Source: Haliscomenobacter sp041740695 (GTDB lineage Bacteria; Bacteroidota; Bacteroidia; Chitinophagales; Saprospiraceae). Taken from it: 64,000 bases of DNA. Positions 52,226 through 62,493 of the stretch are shown piece by piece; position 1 is the first letter of the stretch; every line of letters starts with the position of its first letter. Location of the stretch: assembly GCF_041740695.1 (NCBI RefSeq), contig NZ_JBGSLK010000113.1, positions 1 to 64,000 on the forward strand, written 5' to 3'. A model generated the notes under the pieces. It had not been told where the DNA came from and ran no database searches. It saw only the letters and a list, made by a program, of their open reading frames with translations. Made by a program: the position numbers and the translations under genes.

Positions 52226-52954
52226 ATGGCTGTTGCAATTAAAATGAAATTAAACGAGAAGCTCTATTTGCGGGATCCTCAAGAAACCAAGTTGGGGAGA
52301 AACATCATCCAACACAGTATCATGATGATCGACGCAATGGGCTTCGAAGACTTTACCTTCAAAAAACTAGCCGAACGAATTGAGTCTACCGAAGCCTCGA
52401 TTTATCGCTATTTTGAAAACAAACACCGCCTCTTGCTTTTTTTGCTGAGCTGGTATTGGGAATGGGTAAAGTATTGCATTGACCTCAAAATTCTCAACAT
52501 TGAGGACCCAGCCCGTAGATTGAAAATTGCCCTGGAAACCTTGGTAGAAGCCGCCCACCGCGATGACCCCAACACCGACCACGTCAATGAAGCTGTGCTT
52601 CACCGCATCGTCATCGCCGAATCGGCCAAAGGGTATTACACTAAGCAGGTCGATGAAGAGAACCGACAAGGTTTGTTCCTTACTTACAAAGCCTTGTGCA
52701 GAACCATACAAGCCATCATAGAGGAGATCAACCCTCAATTTCCCTATCCCAGGGCCTTGTCAAGTACCCTATTGGAAATGGCCAAAAGCCACGTCTATTT
52801 TTCAGAACACCTGCCCTCTTTGACCGACATCTCTTTTAAATCAGGAAACAGCGAAGAACAGGTGCAGAGATTATTGATTGATTTTGCCTTTGGCTTGCTT
52901 AAAAGTGATCAATTTGCTAAACAAACAGAAAATGGCCAGTCAAATACACTTTAA
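52226..52954 (+). CDS. TetR/AcrR-family transcriptional regulator
   Basis: 242 residues. An N-terminal HTH (about 25-75: NIIQHSIMMIDAMGFEDFTFKKLAERIESTEASIYRYFENKHRLL) matches TetR DNA-binding domains with the typical SIYRYF end. The helical C-terminal part binds an unknown ligand. It precedes the OsmC gene by 85 bp in the same direction, so OsmC may be a target. The palindromic repeat upstream would lie in its leader. Confidence 0.85.
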   Translation: MAVAIKMKLNEKLYLRDPQETKLGRNIIQHSIMMIDAMGFEDFTFKKLAERIESTEASIYRYFENKHRLLLFLLSWYWEWVKYCIDLKILNIEDPARRLKIALETLVEAAHRDDPNTDHVNEAVLHRIVIAESAKGYYTKQVDEENRQGLFLTYKALCRTIQAIIEEINPQFPYPRALSSTLLEMAKSHVYFSEHLPSLTDISFKSGNSEEQVQRLLIDFAFGLLKSDQFAKQTENGQSNTL

Positions 52955-53039
52955 ATCAACTTTTTTGAGAAACATTTATCTTTACCCTTGAATGAATCAT
53001 TCTGATTCTTCGATACAACCATAAAATTCCCGTACCATC

Positions 53040-53456
53040 ATGCAAATCAAAAGATCAGCTACTGCCCATTGGGAAGGCTCCGGCAAAACCGGCATTGGCA
53101 CCATGGCCACCCAAAGTACCGTACTGCACGATACCCAGTACAGCTACAATACCCGTTTTGAAGACGGTATTGGTACCAACCCTGAAGAGCTCATCGGCGC
53201 AGCACATGCCGGTTGTTTTTCTATGAAATTGGCGTTTGTACTCCAAGCTGCTGGCTTTACTGCCGATAGCATCGACACCAAAGCTACCGTCATCCTTGAA
53301 GCTGGTGCCATCACCACGGTGCAGCTGGAAACTTCAGTGAAAGTTGCGGGAGTAAGTCTGGCTCAATTGGAAGAATTCACTGCTGATGCCAAGGCGAATT
53401 GCCCGGTATCCAAGTTGTTGAATGCTGAAATCACTTTGACAACTACTTTGTTATAA
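53040..53456 (+). CDS. OsmC-family peroxiredoxin
   Basis: 138 residues, full OsmC length. The two redox cysteines lie in AAHAGCFSMKLAF and KANCPVSKLL. Members reduce organic hydroperoxides with thiols. Other family motifs: GSGKTGIGTM near the N-terminus and EDGIGTNPEELI. A leader with TATCTTTA at about 52977 may be its promoter. A two-way terminator separates it from the convergent metalloprotease. Confidence 0.92.
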   Translation: MQIKRSATAHWEGSGKTGIGTMATQSTVLHDTQYSYNTRFEDGIGTNPEELIGAAHAGCFSMKLAFVLQAAGFTADSIDTKATVILEAGAITTVQLETSVKVAGVSLAQLEEFTADAKANCPVSKLLNAEITLTTTLL

Positions 53457-53470
53457 TAGTTCTCGTCATC

Positions 53471-53513
53471 AAAACTTGCGTTGAGTCGGCAAATTGCCCT
53501 CAACGCCAGTTTT
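53471..53513. terminator. bidirectional terminator between convergent genes
   Basis: AAAACTTGCGTTGAG (53471-53485) and CTCAACGCCAGTTTT (53499-53513) form a 15-bp stem with one mismatch; A/T ends give T-tracts on both strands. Confidence 0.8.
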
Positions 53514-53518
53514 GTCTA

Positions 53519-56500
53519 TTAACGAAGCAACAGCACCTCGCCCACCTTAAATGCCTCTTTTTCCTGCCCATCCTCTCGATAACGCACCCGCAGAGTCCAC
53601 ACGTAGACGCCTTGATTGCACCATTGGCCATTTTTGCTTCCATCCCAACTTTGTTGGGCATCCAGGCTTCGAAACACCATTTCACCCCAACGATTGTAAA
53701 TGTCGAATTGATAGGTGACCAGTTCGGTTTGAGTTGAAAAGAAAGGATGAAACTGCGCATTCACTGTGCTGCTGGTCGACATAACGTTGGGGACGTAAAC
53801 TGCAAATTGACTACAATCTTCCAGCATAATTTTGATTGAATCCCGCCAACTGCAATTGCCACTGGTACCTTCCAGGACGTAAAAACCCGCTCCAGTCACT
53901 TCGATTGAAGCGCCTTGCTCGCCGGTGGACCAGCGGTAAACATCGGCATCAATGCCTCGTAAGGGCAAGCGGAGCATTTCGCCTGAACATATGGTCGTAT
54001 CTGTACCTAAATCGAAAGTAAACTCGGGGCCAAAAGTTACGCTTAGGGTATCTCGGGCAATACATCCGGCTATGTTGCTGATTTCCAGTACATAAACTCC
54101 ACTTTGAGCAACAGAAATCGAAGGAGAAATTGCTCCAGTACTCCACTGATACTTCAACCCAGGCAACAATGGCCCCAAAAGTTGCAAGCTGGAATCGCTG
54201 CAAAGCGTTAGATCTGGGCCCAAATCTATGCTGGGCGAGCTTGTATTTTGTATCACCTGTACTGAATCCCGCGTAGTACACAAACCGCTGCTATCCGTAG
54301 CCACTAAGCTATACCACCCTGCTGTACCAATGGAAGGATGTATTCCATTGAGCGCCCGGCCAGAAGAGTCGTACCACTGAATTTTTGTTTGAGGGACTGC
54401 TGGATTAACGCTTAGTTGAATCTGACTTTGAGCACAGGTAAGCGTATCAGGAAGTTCAATCTCAATTTTTGGCCCAGCATTTATAGTAATCAACACTGAA
54501 TCCCCGGCAAAACAATTGCCGCGCCGCGCCGTCACATAATAGCGGGTAGTGGTATCGGGTTTGGCAATGATGCTCTTACAAGTATCACAATTCAAACCTT
54601 GCGCTGGCCACCACTTTAACTTTGTAAATCCGGTAACCGAAAGATGCAAGGTATCTCCGGCACAAATATTGCGATCAGCCCCTAGCTCTACATCCCCCAG
54701 TGGCTGCAAAGTCAACCGAATGGAATCCCTATACAAATTTCCGCAGGCATCCCAGGCATCTATCCAATATAGCCCTGGCGAAAAAGCCGTGAAAGTACTA
54801 TCCGTACTGCCATCAAACCAGCGGTAGCGAGCAAAACCTGGAGTAGCCCGAAGGATGGTTACACTGTTGGCACATACCAATTGGTCGGAGCCAAGATCGA
54901 GTTGAGGCGTTTGAGGGGAGTCGTAGGTAAATTGAAATTTATTGTTGAGGTAAGTGCATTCGGGATGTCGTTCGGTCAGGTAACGTTCCAGGGTATAAGG
55001 ACGTGGGCGGCGGTAGTCATCGTTCAAGACTACAAAAATGGGGTTGCTACCCGGTGCTTTGATCACAAAACGCTGCCAGATGCAGGTATCTGCCGGAATA
55101 TTGATTCCGATGGTTTTAGTCCCAGTCAGGGGCATAGCATTGCTGGTCGTGGGATCCGTTTTGTAAAAAGCAATAGGGGTAGTGGCGCGTAACACACCTT
55201 GCCCCTGGTTGCAAATTTTAAGGTAAACCCGGAGGCTGTCGCCCAGGCATTCGATGCTGTCCACTGCACTGATGATGCCATCGGGGAGTTGGCGGCATTC
55301 CGCACATTCACAAGTAGGATCGGCGCAATCGATCAGGCCATCATCGTTGTCATCGATGTCGTTGTCACAGATTTCGGGGCAGGGATTGGCAACACGGCAT
55401 GCCGTTCGGCGTACCGATTGAATGCTTTCATAAATGATCGGAGCAGAGGGTATCTCCTTAAGCAAAAAGTTGCTGAGTACAACTTTTCCAGGCAAAATTC
55501 CAAGTTTAATGTCTTTAAAGCTTGGTGGAGGCCCTGGGGTAAAAAAACAGGTTTCCTCTGGCAATTGAGTGTTGGGCATTTTTAACAAAAAACTTTTAGC
55601 GGGTAGTTCAAAGTTTAAATCGGGAACAAAAAATTTCCAACCATCCAAATAAGGAGCGCCATGAGTGACACCGGAACCTGGTCGGAATCCTTGAAACTTT
55701 AGGCTCCACAAATAATCGCCATATTTGTCAAAAACCAAGGCATCAATTTTATTCGCTTCATAAAATGGCAAAAGAATAGCCTCGTTTTTGGAAATAATTA
55801 AATCTTGATTGAGTTGATAATTGGGGATTTCCTTACCCCAGCCAGGAATCAAATTGGCATTGATTTGGATCAATCTGGCAATATTCTGATCATTGATTCG
55901 AAGCATACACAGATTATTCGTCAAAGCATAAACAGACCCTAAAGCCGCATTCAAGGTCAGACCATTCAGTGTATTTTGTTTGACGACATTGCCCTTGTCA
56001 TCCATGAGCAGCAAAGACGCTTCGGCGGATACCTCCTGCGTAAGCATGAGAACCATCCCATCAGTTCGCTGTGCCCCCCCAAGAAATACGCCATCTGGCA
56101 AGGTTTTGCTCCAAACAAGGTTACCTGCATTGTCGAACTGGGTTAGGCTATGGAACGAGTTCAATAAAAAGCCATTGGTTTGTTCAAGCGAGATGAGTTG
56201 ATTTTCAAAAGTAAAAGCGGATTGCAAACGAAATCGGCGATTCCAGAGCGGTTCACCTTGAGGGGTGATTTTGACCAATTCTACCCAATTCGTAGAGTCT
56301 CTATGCTTTTTCAAGTACACCCAATTCCCATCAGAAAGTGGAGCAACATCCCAGAGGTTCCACTCCGAACTGCGCTCTTTTTTTATCCATTCTAGCTCTT
56401 CCTTGGCATTCCATTTCATCATCACAGCCTTGTAATCTTCAGATAGTCCCCAGCCTCCAACCATTAAATCACCATTTTTGGCCGCCTTAAACCGGCTAGT

Positions 56501-58063
56501 CAAGTGAGGCAAACTGTACTCATAGGAATACTCCTGCACCAAATCCCCACAAGGGCTCTGGACAGCGATGCTTTGTGTCGCCGTCGAACTACAATTGGGA
56601 TTAATAACGTTCAACTCAAGTTGGTAGTCGCCAAAACTATTAAAACTGTGGGTATAGGTTTTTCCGCTACCAACGATGGCACCATTAATTGTCCATTCGT
56701 ACATGTTGATGCCCGCACCAGTGCTGGTAAAAGTGACCTGATCGCCAAATTGGACTTGACTGAGTTTAGGGCTAAAATCGGCAGAAGCATTACAGAGAAC
56801 ATTGATTTTTGTTTGTTTCCGGCCTATACAATTGGCGTCATTGTTCCCTGCAATCAATTCCAGGGTATAAATCCCCGCTTGAGTAAAGGTATAGGTAGGG
56901 TTTTGTTGGGTAGAAAAAATCGTACCGTTCAATTTCCATTCAAAACGAGTCGCCCCTGAACCGCTAAAGGTAAATGTGACCGGAGTTCCAACTATCAAGT
57001 TTGGAGGCACTACGAAATCCGCAGCAATTGGCTGAGTACAGGGAGGTAAACAGCCTGGAGAATCCAACAAGCTGGATCGCACGGTTTGTAATGCCGCCAA
57101 CATACGCGCCGACTGCCCGGGTGTAAAGGCATGCTGGCAGGAAAAGGGGGAATAATCCAGGTAGTTGTTGGTCAAGTCATTGGCGTCTGTTTTCAGTGGG
57201 TTGACTGGCCGGGCATCATCGGTATCGGTGCTACAGGAGTTGTAGACGCATCCAGTGTGTTTGGCTTGATCAGGAGGGGTGTCACATACCCGATCGCCTT
57301 CCAATTCACAATTGTTGTTGGAACAGCCCCCTTCAAAGGTGTGGTACAAATTGAGGTAATGCCCTACTTCATGAATCAGCACCACATCATTGGCGGGGCT
57401 ATTGCCAAAATAACGCGCCTCACACACAATGCCATCGAATGAGGAGCCGTGTGCTGAAGCATAATAGGCGTAACCCGCCACTCCTGAGCCGTGCGCTTTG
57501 CTGTTGATATCCCGTACTATCCAAATGTTGACGTATTGGCGAGAATCCCAACGGCTGAGGTTTTTGAGTGCAGCGTCGTCGGTTTCCATGCCCATCGTAG
57601 TTAAGCTCGAAACGTCTCTGGTAATGCCATTGGTCGCCTGGTTATTGGGCGTACGCTGAGCGAGGCAAAACTGAATGGGAATATTGGTACCCTGGCCAGC
57701 AGTCCCATAATACCCCTGGTGGGCAAAAGCATCATTAAGGTGCTGAATGGCGCTTTGCACCTGAGCGTCGCTGATGTTTTCGTTGCCATTTTGATGGATG
57801 ATGTGCACTACTACCGGGATGGTAAAGACGGCGGAATGACGCAAGTCGGTTTGGGTATTTTGCCGTTGGATGTGTTGGTGAATGACTTGGTCGAGCGCCA
57901 GTTGGCGTTGCAATAGCGTGGGGTCTTTTTCAAAAAGGAGGCGCTGCATTTCAGAAGCTGCACAGGGATACGTTTCTTGCTGTGCGCGCAGGACAAGTTG
58001 AAAAAAAAGGAAAAAGGTGGTCCACCAGAATGGTTTGGCTATGAAGAGGGAGAACATTTTCAT
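53519..58063 (-). CDS. secreted cytophagalysin-type M43 metalloprotease with PKD domains and T9SS type B tail
   Basis: 1514 residues. Signal peptide (about 1-28, ...LVLRAQ), propeptide and an M43 catalytic domain with VVLIHEVGHYLNLYHTF (His231, Glu232, His235, His241). PKD-like domains follow (about 345-510; TFSGSGATRFEWKLNG, TFTSTGAGINMYEWTI), then a region of about 400 residues that reads like a beta-propeller, a Cys-rich calcium motif (EICDNDIDDNDDGLIDCADPTCEC), a CARDB-like region and several SprB-like/Ig modules (YRWFDGSTDSTFTA, YQWSTGAISPSISV). The last ~90 residues are the gliding-motility-type CTD (FDIYNRWGEMVFRSLD, WCNQGVYVWTLRVRY), T9SS type B. It probably degrades proteins outside the cell. 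Confidence 0.9.
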   Translation of the reverse strand: MKMFSLFIAKPFWWTTFFLFFQLVLRAQQETYPCAASEMQRLLFEKDPTLLQRQLALDQVIHQHIQRQNTQTDLRHSAVFTIPVVVHIIHQNGNENISDAQVQSAIQHLNDAFAHQGYYGTAGQGTNIPIQFCLAQRTPNNQATNGITRDVSSLTTMGMETDDAALKNLSRWDSRQYVNIWIVRDINSKAHGSGVAGYAYYASAHGSSFDGIVCEARYFGNSPANDVVLIHEVGHYLNLYHTFEGGCSNNNCELEGDRVCDTPPDQAKHTGCVYNSCSTDTDDARPVNPLKTDANDLTNNYLDYSPFSCQHAFTPGQSARMLAALQTVRSSLLDSPGCLPPCTQPIAADFVVPPNLIVGTPVTFTFSGSGATRFEWKLNGTIFSTQQNPTYTFTQAGIYTLELIAGNNDANCIGRKQTKINVLCNASADFSPKLSQVQFGDQVTFTSTGAGINMYEWTINGAIVGSGKTYTHSFNSFGDYQLELNVINPNCSSTATQSIAVQSPCGDLVQEYSYEYSLPHLTSRFKAAKNGDLMVGGWGLSEDYKAVMMKWNAKEELEWIKKERSSEWNLWDVAPLSDGNWVYLKKHRDSTNWVELVKITPQGEPLWNRRFRLQSAFTFENQLISLEQTNGFLLNSFHSLTQFDNAGNLVWSKTLPDGVFLGGAQRTDGMVLMLTQEVSAEASLLLMDDKGNVVKQNTLNGLTLNAALGSVYALTNNLCMLRINDQNIARLIQINANLIPGWGKEIPNYQLNQDLIISKNEAILLPFYEANKIDALVFDKYGDYLWSLKFQGFRPGSGVTHGAPYLDGWKFFVPDLNFELPAKSFLLKMPNTQLPEETCFFTPGPPPSFKDIKLGILPGKVVLSNFLLKEIPSAPIIYESIQSVRRTACRVANPCPEICDNDIDDNDDGLIDCADPTCECAECRQLPDGIISAVDSIECLGDSLRVYLKICNQGQGVLRATTPIAFYKTDPTTSNAMPLTGTKTIGINIPADTCIWQRFVIKAPGSNPIFVVLNDDYRRPRPYTLERYLTERHPECTYLNNKFQFTYDSPQTPQLDLGSDQLVCANSVTILRATPGFARYRWFDGSTDSTFTAFSPGLYWIDAWDACGNLYRDSIRLTLQPLGDVELGADRNICAGDTLHLSVTGFTKLKWWPAQGLNCDTCKSIIAKPDTTTRYYVTARRGNCFAGDSVLITINAGPKIEIELPDTLTCAQSQIQLSVNPAVPQTKIQWYDSSGRALNGIHPSIGTAGWYSLVATDSSGLCTTRDSVQVIQNTSSPSIDLGPDLTLCSDSSLQLLGPLLPGLKYQWSTGAISPSISVAQSGVYVLEISNIAGCIARDTLSVTFGPEFTFDLGTDTTICSGEMLRLPLRGIDADVYRWSTGEQGASIEVTGAGFYVLEGTSGNCSWRDSIKIMLEDCSQFAVYVPNVMSTSSTVNAQFHPFFSTQTELVTYQFDIYNRWGEMVFRSLDAQQSWDGSKNGQWCNQGVYVWTLRVRYREDGQEKEAFKVGEVLLLR

Positions 58064-58181
58064 CTTTACAGGTTTATGAGATTATACCGATTTCAGGCGA
58101 TACATTTGGCCTGAGATGGCATGCAAAGATGATCTTGTTCCAGTGGCTGATTAATGGAGGCAAATATACTGTTTTAACCGA

Positions 58182-58230
58182 AAACAAGCCAAATCATTTG
58201 CCTTTTTCACACAAATGATTTGGTTTGTTT
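58182..58230 (-). terminator. probable terminator hairpin
   Basis: AAACAAGCCAAATCATTTG (58182-58200) pairs with CAAATGATTTGGTTTGTTT (58212-58230), one mismatch. It lies downstream of the minus-strand gene ending at 58268 and has T-rich sequence (TTGTTTTC) at its 3' side. Confidence 0.65.
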
Positions 58231-58267
58231 AAGGAATCTTGGACAAGTTAGCGATAGGAATCGGCGC

Positions 58268-59920
58268 TCAATTCTTCGGCAATTTCTTCCGCTCTTCCCA
58301 ATCCACCGTCGCTTCCAAGTCCCAGTTGGGGCGCAAGGCTTCCAGATCGCGGATGTAGATCGGCTCTGGTTGGCTGTGTTTAAAATAGTTGCCCGTATCC
58401 CACTCCCCATTGCGGTTTTGGTCTTCGAATAGGCGAATTTTGTAGGTAGAGGGCTCCATGACTTTGTAAATAAATCGAGCATTGGTTTTCAGATCAATCA
58501 ACTCGCGCTGTGCGGGTTCGGTATTTTCACCCAGCACCAGCTCCATCACGTAGTGGCGGGTGGAGTCCAGGTTTTCAACTTTGAGGTCGATGTTGCCGTA
58601 GTTTTTGCGCGGCATGGCCTGAAAATTGTAACGCACCGTATCTCGAAAGCCCAGAGCGTAAATGTCCCTTACGGCTCCGGGCGCAAAGCGCAATTGGTAT
58701 TTGCTGGATTCGACCCATCGGTATTGCAAGATGAGCTTGCGGGAATTGAGGCTGTCAATCTCGATCATCGAGGGGCTGATCTGCCGCAAACTGTCCTCCA
58801 CCACCACCAATTTACTGATGTCGAAACTACTCAATGGGTGATTAAAAGTAAGGATCAGCGGCTTTTCGGGATTCAATCGCTGAAATTCTTTCAGGTCGGC
58901 ATTTTGCAAGGTTAGTTTTGCGGTGCGGAGGTAAGTCTCGGGGGCAAAGGTTTTGATGCGTAGGGTGTCTTTGAAGGTGCTGTCTCTGCGCACATCCAGC
59001 GACCAGTTGGCTGCAGTACTTGTCCCGGCGTACCAGACCTTGAGGGTATCGCGTACAATCTCGGTACGCAATTGAAAACCAGGCGTTACTGCCGCAATTT
59101 GCACATCTTTGGGAGGTTGATTGAATTGCAAATTGACCAGGCCATACCGTTTGGCATCCGTATTGAGCAGACGTAAAGTAGGTGTCTCTGTAAAAATCCG
59201 CAAGCTAAGCTGGGAGTTGGTATCTATACCAGTACGAACCAGGGAGTCCGCAAAAGCGATTTTTTCAGTAGCTGCATCATACAAGAAAGGTTGGTTGGCG
59301 TCTTCGAGGGCAAATACTTTGAACTCGCCCTCGCGCATGTTTTTGATGCTGAACCTGCCTTCTTTATTGGTTTTGCCAAAATACAGCGGGCGCTCTTTTT
59401 TGACAATCGAATCGTTGAGTTTGCTGTACACCATCACCAGGATGTTCTCCAGCGGCTTTTGGGTGATGAAATCGCGTACCTCCCCCTGCATCCCGAGGGA
59501 ATCCAGAATCGGGCCGGTCGAAAACACGAAGCGCAAATCTTTGGCCGCATTGCCTTCCGTAAGGTCTTTGATGGCTTCACCCAGGTTGATGGTATAGGTT
59601 ACATTTTCCTGCAGTTCTTCCCGATCGTCAAATTCGATGACCAGAACTTTTCCTTTCAATTTCAACAAGGTTCCCATGTAGCGAATGGGTGGGGAAACCA
59701 CTACCTGTTTGGCCACATCCTGCGGCTGTTGAATCCACTCGTTAAAAACTATTTCGATGGGCTGTTTTTTAAAATTCACCTGATAGTTGGGCGTGCTGCG
59801 GGTCGTATCGATTCGGGGTGGGGTTTCATCTCTGGGCCCACCAAGCGGGGGCTGAGGGGTTGCACAACTGTACAAAACGACCCAAAGAATGCCCAAAATG
59901 CGGATTAGTCGTACCATCAT
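58268..59920 (-). CDS. Ig-like (Big_5) domain lipoprotein
   Basis: 550 residues with a lipoprotein signal (MMVRLIRILGILWVVLYSC). An N-terminal Big_5-type Ig domain (TPPRIDTTRSTPNYQVNFKK, PIEIVFNEWIQQP, ITYTINLGEAIKDLTEGN-like) is followed by beta-rich modules, including one resembling a carboxypeptidase-regulatory fold (MQGEVRDFITQKPLENILVMV, NKEGRFSIKNMREGEFKVFAL). Proteins of this layout (start GGPRDETPP) are conserved in Bacteroidota as cell-envelope lipoproteins of unknown role. It is divergent from the T9SS repeat protein gene at 60010. Confidence 0.8.
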   Translation of the reverse strand: MMVRLIRILGILWVVLYSCATPQPPLGGPRDETPPRIDTTRSTPNYQVNFKKQPIEIVFNEWIQQPQDVAKQVVVSPPIRYMGTLLKLKGKVLVIEFDDREELQENVTYTINLGEAIKDLTEGNAAKDLRFVFSTGPILDSLGMQGEVRDFITQKPLENILVMVYSKLNDSIVKKERPLYFGKTNKEGRFSIKNMREGEFKVFALEDANQPFLYDAATEKIAFADSLVRTGIDTNSQLSLRIFTETPTLRLLNTDAKRYGLVNLQFNQPPKDVQIAAVTPGFQLRTEIVRDTLKVWYAGTSTAANWSLDVRRDSTFKDTLRIKTFAPETYLRTAKLTLQNADLKEFQRLNPEKPLILTFNHPLSSFDISKLVVVEDSLRQISPSMIEIDSLNSRKLILQYRWVESSKYQLRFAPGAVRDIYALGFRDTVRYNFQAMPRKNYGNIDLKVENLDSTRHYVMELVLGENTEPAQRELIDLKTNARFIYKVMEPSTYKIRLFEDQNRNGEWDTGNYFKHSQPEPIYIRDLEALRPNWDLEATVDWEERKKLPKN

Positions 59921-60009
59921 TCGCTCAGCGTTTATTTGCCGCGAAAATACTAAGTAAGTAGCTAAAACTTTCGTTTTTATTTAACTTCGCTCTTGCAAAC
60001 TAAGAACCC

Positions 60010-62436
60010 ATGAACCGATTATTACTACTAACATTTTTTTTAGGGTTTGTTACTGTGGGGTTTGCCAAAACGGCCAATGCTCTTGCGGATACCGTTTTTG
60101 TGCAGCGCTACGATACCTTATGCCAGGGCGATACTTTAAAACTTTTTGGCCGAATATATACCCAAACTGGAAAGTACCGTTACAGAAAGCCCCCCATCAA
60201 ACCCACTCAAGATACCGTGGTCATCATCAATTTATTGATGCGCGCCCGCTACCTGACCGAACGTTTTGATACGCTTTGTCAAGGCGAACAAGTTGTAATT
60301 GGCGCCCAGCAATTTTCGGGAGCAGGCACTTACACTATTGTTTTCCCAGCCAATAAACGGCGCTGTGATTCACTGGTAAAACTCCATTTGTACATTTTAC
60401 CCATCTACACCCAGCGGCTGAGTGTGCCCCTGTGTATGGGTGATACCATGCGGTTGGGCACCGAGCAATACTACTACCCTACCCTGGCTACGCTCCGTTA
60501 TAGCTCCAGAAATGGCTGCGACTCGGTGGTGCAATACGACATCCAAATGTTGGATACCTTTCGGACTCAGCTAGATACTATAGTTTGTAAAGGGGAAAAA
60601 GTAAAAGTCGGGAACAACAGTTTTATCGCTGGCACTAGTGGTGCGTATTTTTACAATTACGGCCCTACCGACTTGCGTTGTGATTCGCTGATTGAATTAA
60701 AATTGCAAGTACGTGATACTTTTTTGACCCAGGTGAAAGAACGAATTTGCCCGGGCCAAACCCGTCAATTGGGGCCTTTACGAATAAATACTACAGGGCT
60801 TTTTCGTTATACTTTTCCGCCCAATCAACGGCGTTGCGATTCTACGGTACTCCTGGATTTAAGCATCCTGCCTCGTCAGGAGATTAATCTCCAGCGAGAA
60901 ATATGTGAAGGGGACACCTTAAAAATTGGTCTGGAAAAAATTTCCCGCGCTGGCACCTATTTGATTGGCTTAAAAACCAATGAGGGTTGTGATTCCATCA
61001 TCAATTTAAACTTGAAGGTACTTTTTCGAGTTCGCACCATTCTGTCTGAGGTAATTTGCAATGGGGATACTTATCTTTTTGGAGCACGTAGATTGGGTCA
61101 ACCAGGCATCTATTTTGATACCTTGAGTTCTCGCATTACGGGTTGTGATTCGATCGTACTTTTGGATCTCGAAATGGCATCTTTTGAAAGTAAGGTCATC
61201 AATGCCGCAATTTGCCAGGGGCAGAGTTATGCCTTTGACAATAGAAGTTTGCGCAATCCGGGTGTTTATGTAGATACCTTGCGTAGTCCGGGGGATTGTC
61301 CCGTCGTATTTGAACTGCACCTTAAAGTAAATCCCGTTTTTCAGCAAAACGTTCAAGCAAACATTTGCCAGGGCAGTAGTTATCAAATTGGCTCTACACT
61401 CTATACCAAAGCCGGATCGTACACCAATCGCCTCAAAAGTGCTCTGGGTTGTGATTCAACCATCCAGTTGCAACTCAACGTATTGCCAAGCTATCGGGAT
61501 ACCATGCGCACCGCGATCTGTGTGGGCGATACCTTCCGCTTTGGGCAACTCAAACTATACAAAGAGGGCGCTTACCCCATTCGTTTCAATACCCGCAATG
61601 GTTGTGATTCGATTTTAGTGGTCAAAATTGTACATTATCCCATCCAACGCGATACCTTTCCAGTTTCCCTATGTGCGGGTGATACCTTTCGGCTGGGGCG
61701 TTTGAAGTTTCACCAAACGGGTATGTACCCCATCGCCTTACGCGACCGCAATTCCTGTGATTCTACCCTGTACATCCAGGTCACCAGCCATCCCCGCTTT
61801 CAACTTCAGGTGAGCCAGCAAGCTTGTGAAGGCAGAGTTATACGTTTTGGCAAACAAATATTGACTCGTACTGGGAGTTATACCGAAACATTCCGTACCC
61901 AGGCAGGCTGTGATTCCGTAGTCACCCTACAGTTGAACCTGGAACCCATCGATACGACGGTAAAACAAGGCGGCCTACTATTGAGCGCCGCCATTGCCAG
62001 CAACATTCGGCGTTATGAATGGCTGGATTGTGCGACGCAAAAAGTGGTTTCGCCACTGTCGAGCCCTTTCTTTCTGCCTGAAAGCAATGGCCGTTATGCC
62101 GTTCGTTTGTATACCGATACTTGTGTGTATACTTCCGGCTGTCATACCGTACAAGTCAGCACGGCCATTCGGCAGCTCGATTTTTCTCAACAAATCCAGT
62201 ATTATCCTAATCCCAGCAGCAGCGAGCTGCATTTAAAACTCCCCAGTGATTTGACGGGTCATTACCACTTGACTTGGATCAACAGTACCGGGAAAGTGAT
62301 TCAGGTTGAAAAAAAATGGTTGAATGCCGAAAATGAATTCAACACAGAAAGGCTCAGCAATGGCTTGTATTTGTTGCGTTTACAAAAAATCGACGAAAGT
62401 GCCTGGGCTGTTTTGAAGTTCATCAAGGCAGAATAA
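60010..62436 (+). CDS. Cys-repeat surface protein with T9SS type A sorting domain
   Basis: 808 residues: signal peptide (MNRLLLLTFFLGFVTVGFAK), then about 12 modules of roughly 55-65 residues. Each has a Cys/Gly/Asp entry (ICxGDTxxFG...), a Gly-Tyr turn and an exit GCDSxxxLxLxV; there are ten CDS motifs plus one degenerate copy (DCPVVFELHL). Cys of entry and exit likely form one disulfide per module. A T9SS type A domain ends the protein (YYPNPSSSELHLKLP, LSNGLYLLRLQKI). A surface fibre or adhesin is likely. Function unknown. Confidence 0.85.
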   Translation: MNRLLLLTFFLGFVTVGFAKTANALADTVFVQRYDTLCQGDTLKLFGRIYTQTGKYRYRKPPIKPTQDTVVIINLLMRARYLTERFDTLCQGEQVVIGAQQFSGAGTYTIVFPANKRRCDSLVKLHLYILPIYTQRLSVPLCMGDTMRLGTEQYYYPTLATLRYSSRNGCDSVVQYDIQMLDTFRTQLDTIVCKGEKVKVGNNSFIAGTSGAYFYNYGPTDLRCDSLIELKLQVRDTFLTQVKERICPGQTRQLGPLRINTTGLFRYTFPPNQRRCDSTVLLDLSILPRQEINLQREICEGDTLKIGLEKISRAGTYLIGLKTNEGCDSIINLNLKVLFRVRTILSEVICNGDTYLFGARRLGQPGIYFDTLSSRITGCDSIVLLDLEMASFESKVINAAICQGQSYAFDNRSLRNPGVYVDTLRSPGDCPVVFELHLKVNPVFQQNVQANICQGSSYQIGSTLYTKAGSYTNRLKSALGCDSTIQLQLNVLPSYRDTMRTAICVGDTFRFGQLKLYKEGAYPIRFNTRNGCDSILVVKIVHYPIQRDTFPVSLCAGDTFRLGRLKFHQTGMYPIALRDRNSCDSTLYIQVTSHPRFQLQVSQQACEGRVIRFGKQILTRTGSYTETFRTQAGCDSVVTLQLNLEPIDTTVKQGGLLLSAAIASNIRRYEWLDCATQKVVSPLSSPFFLPESNGRYAVRLYTDTCVYTSGCHTVQVSTAIRQLDFSQQIQYYPNPSSSELHLKLPSDLTGHYHLTWINSTGKVIQVEKKWLNAENEFNTERLSNGLYLLRLQKIDESAWAVLKFIKAE

Positions 62437-62493
62437 ACAGGTAAAAAACTTTAATCCATTTTTTATCCCAAAAAACCTACTTTAGCCTCCATA

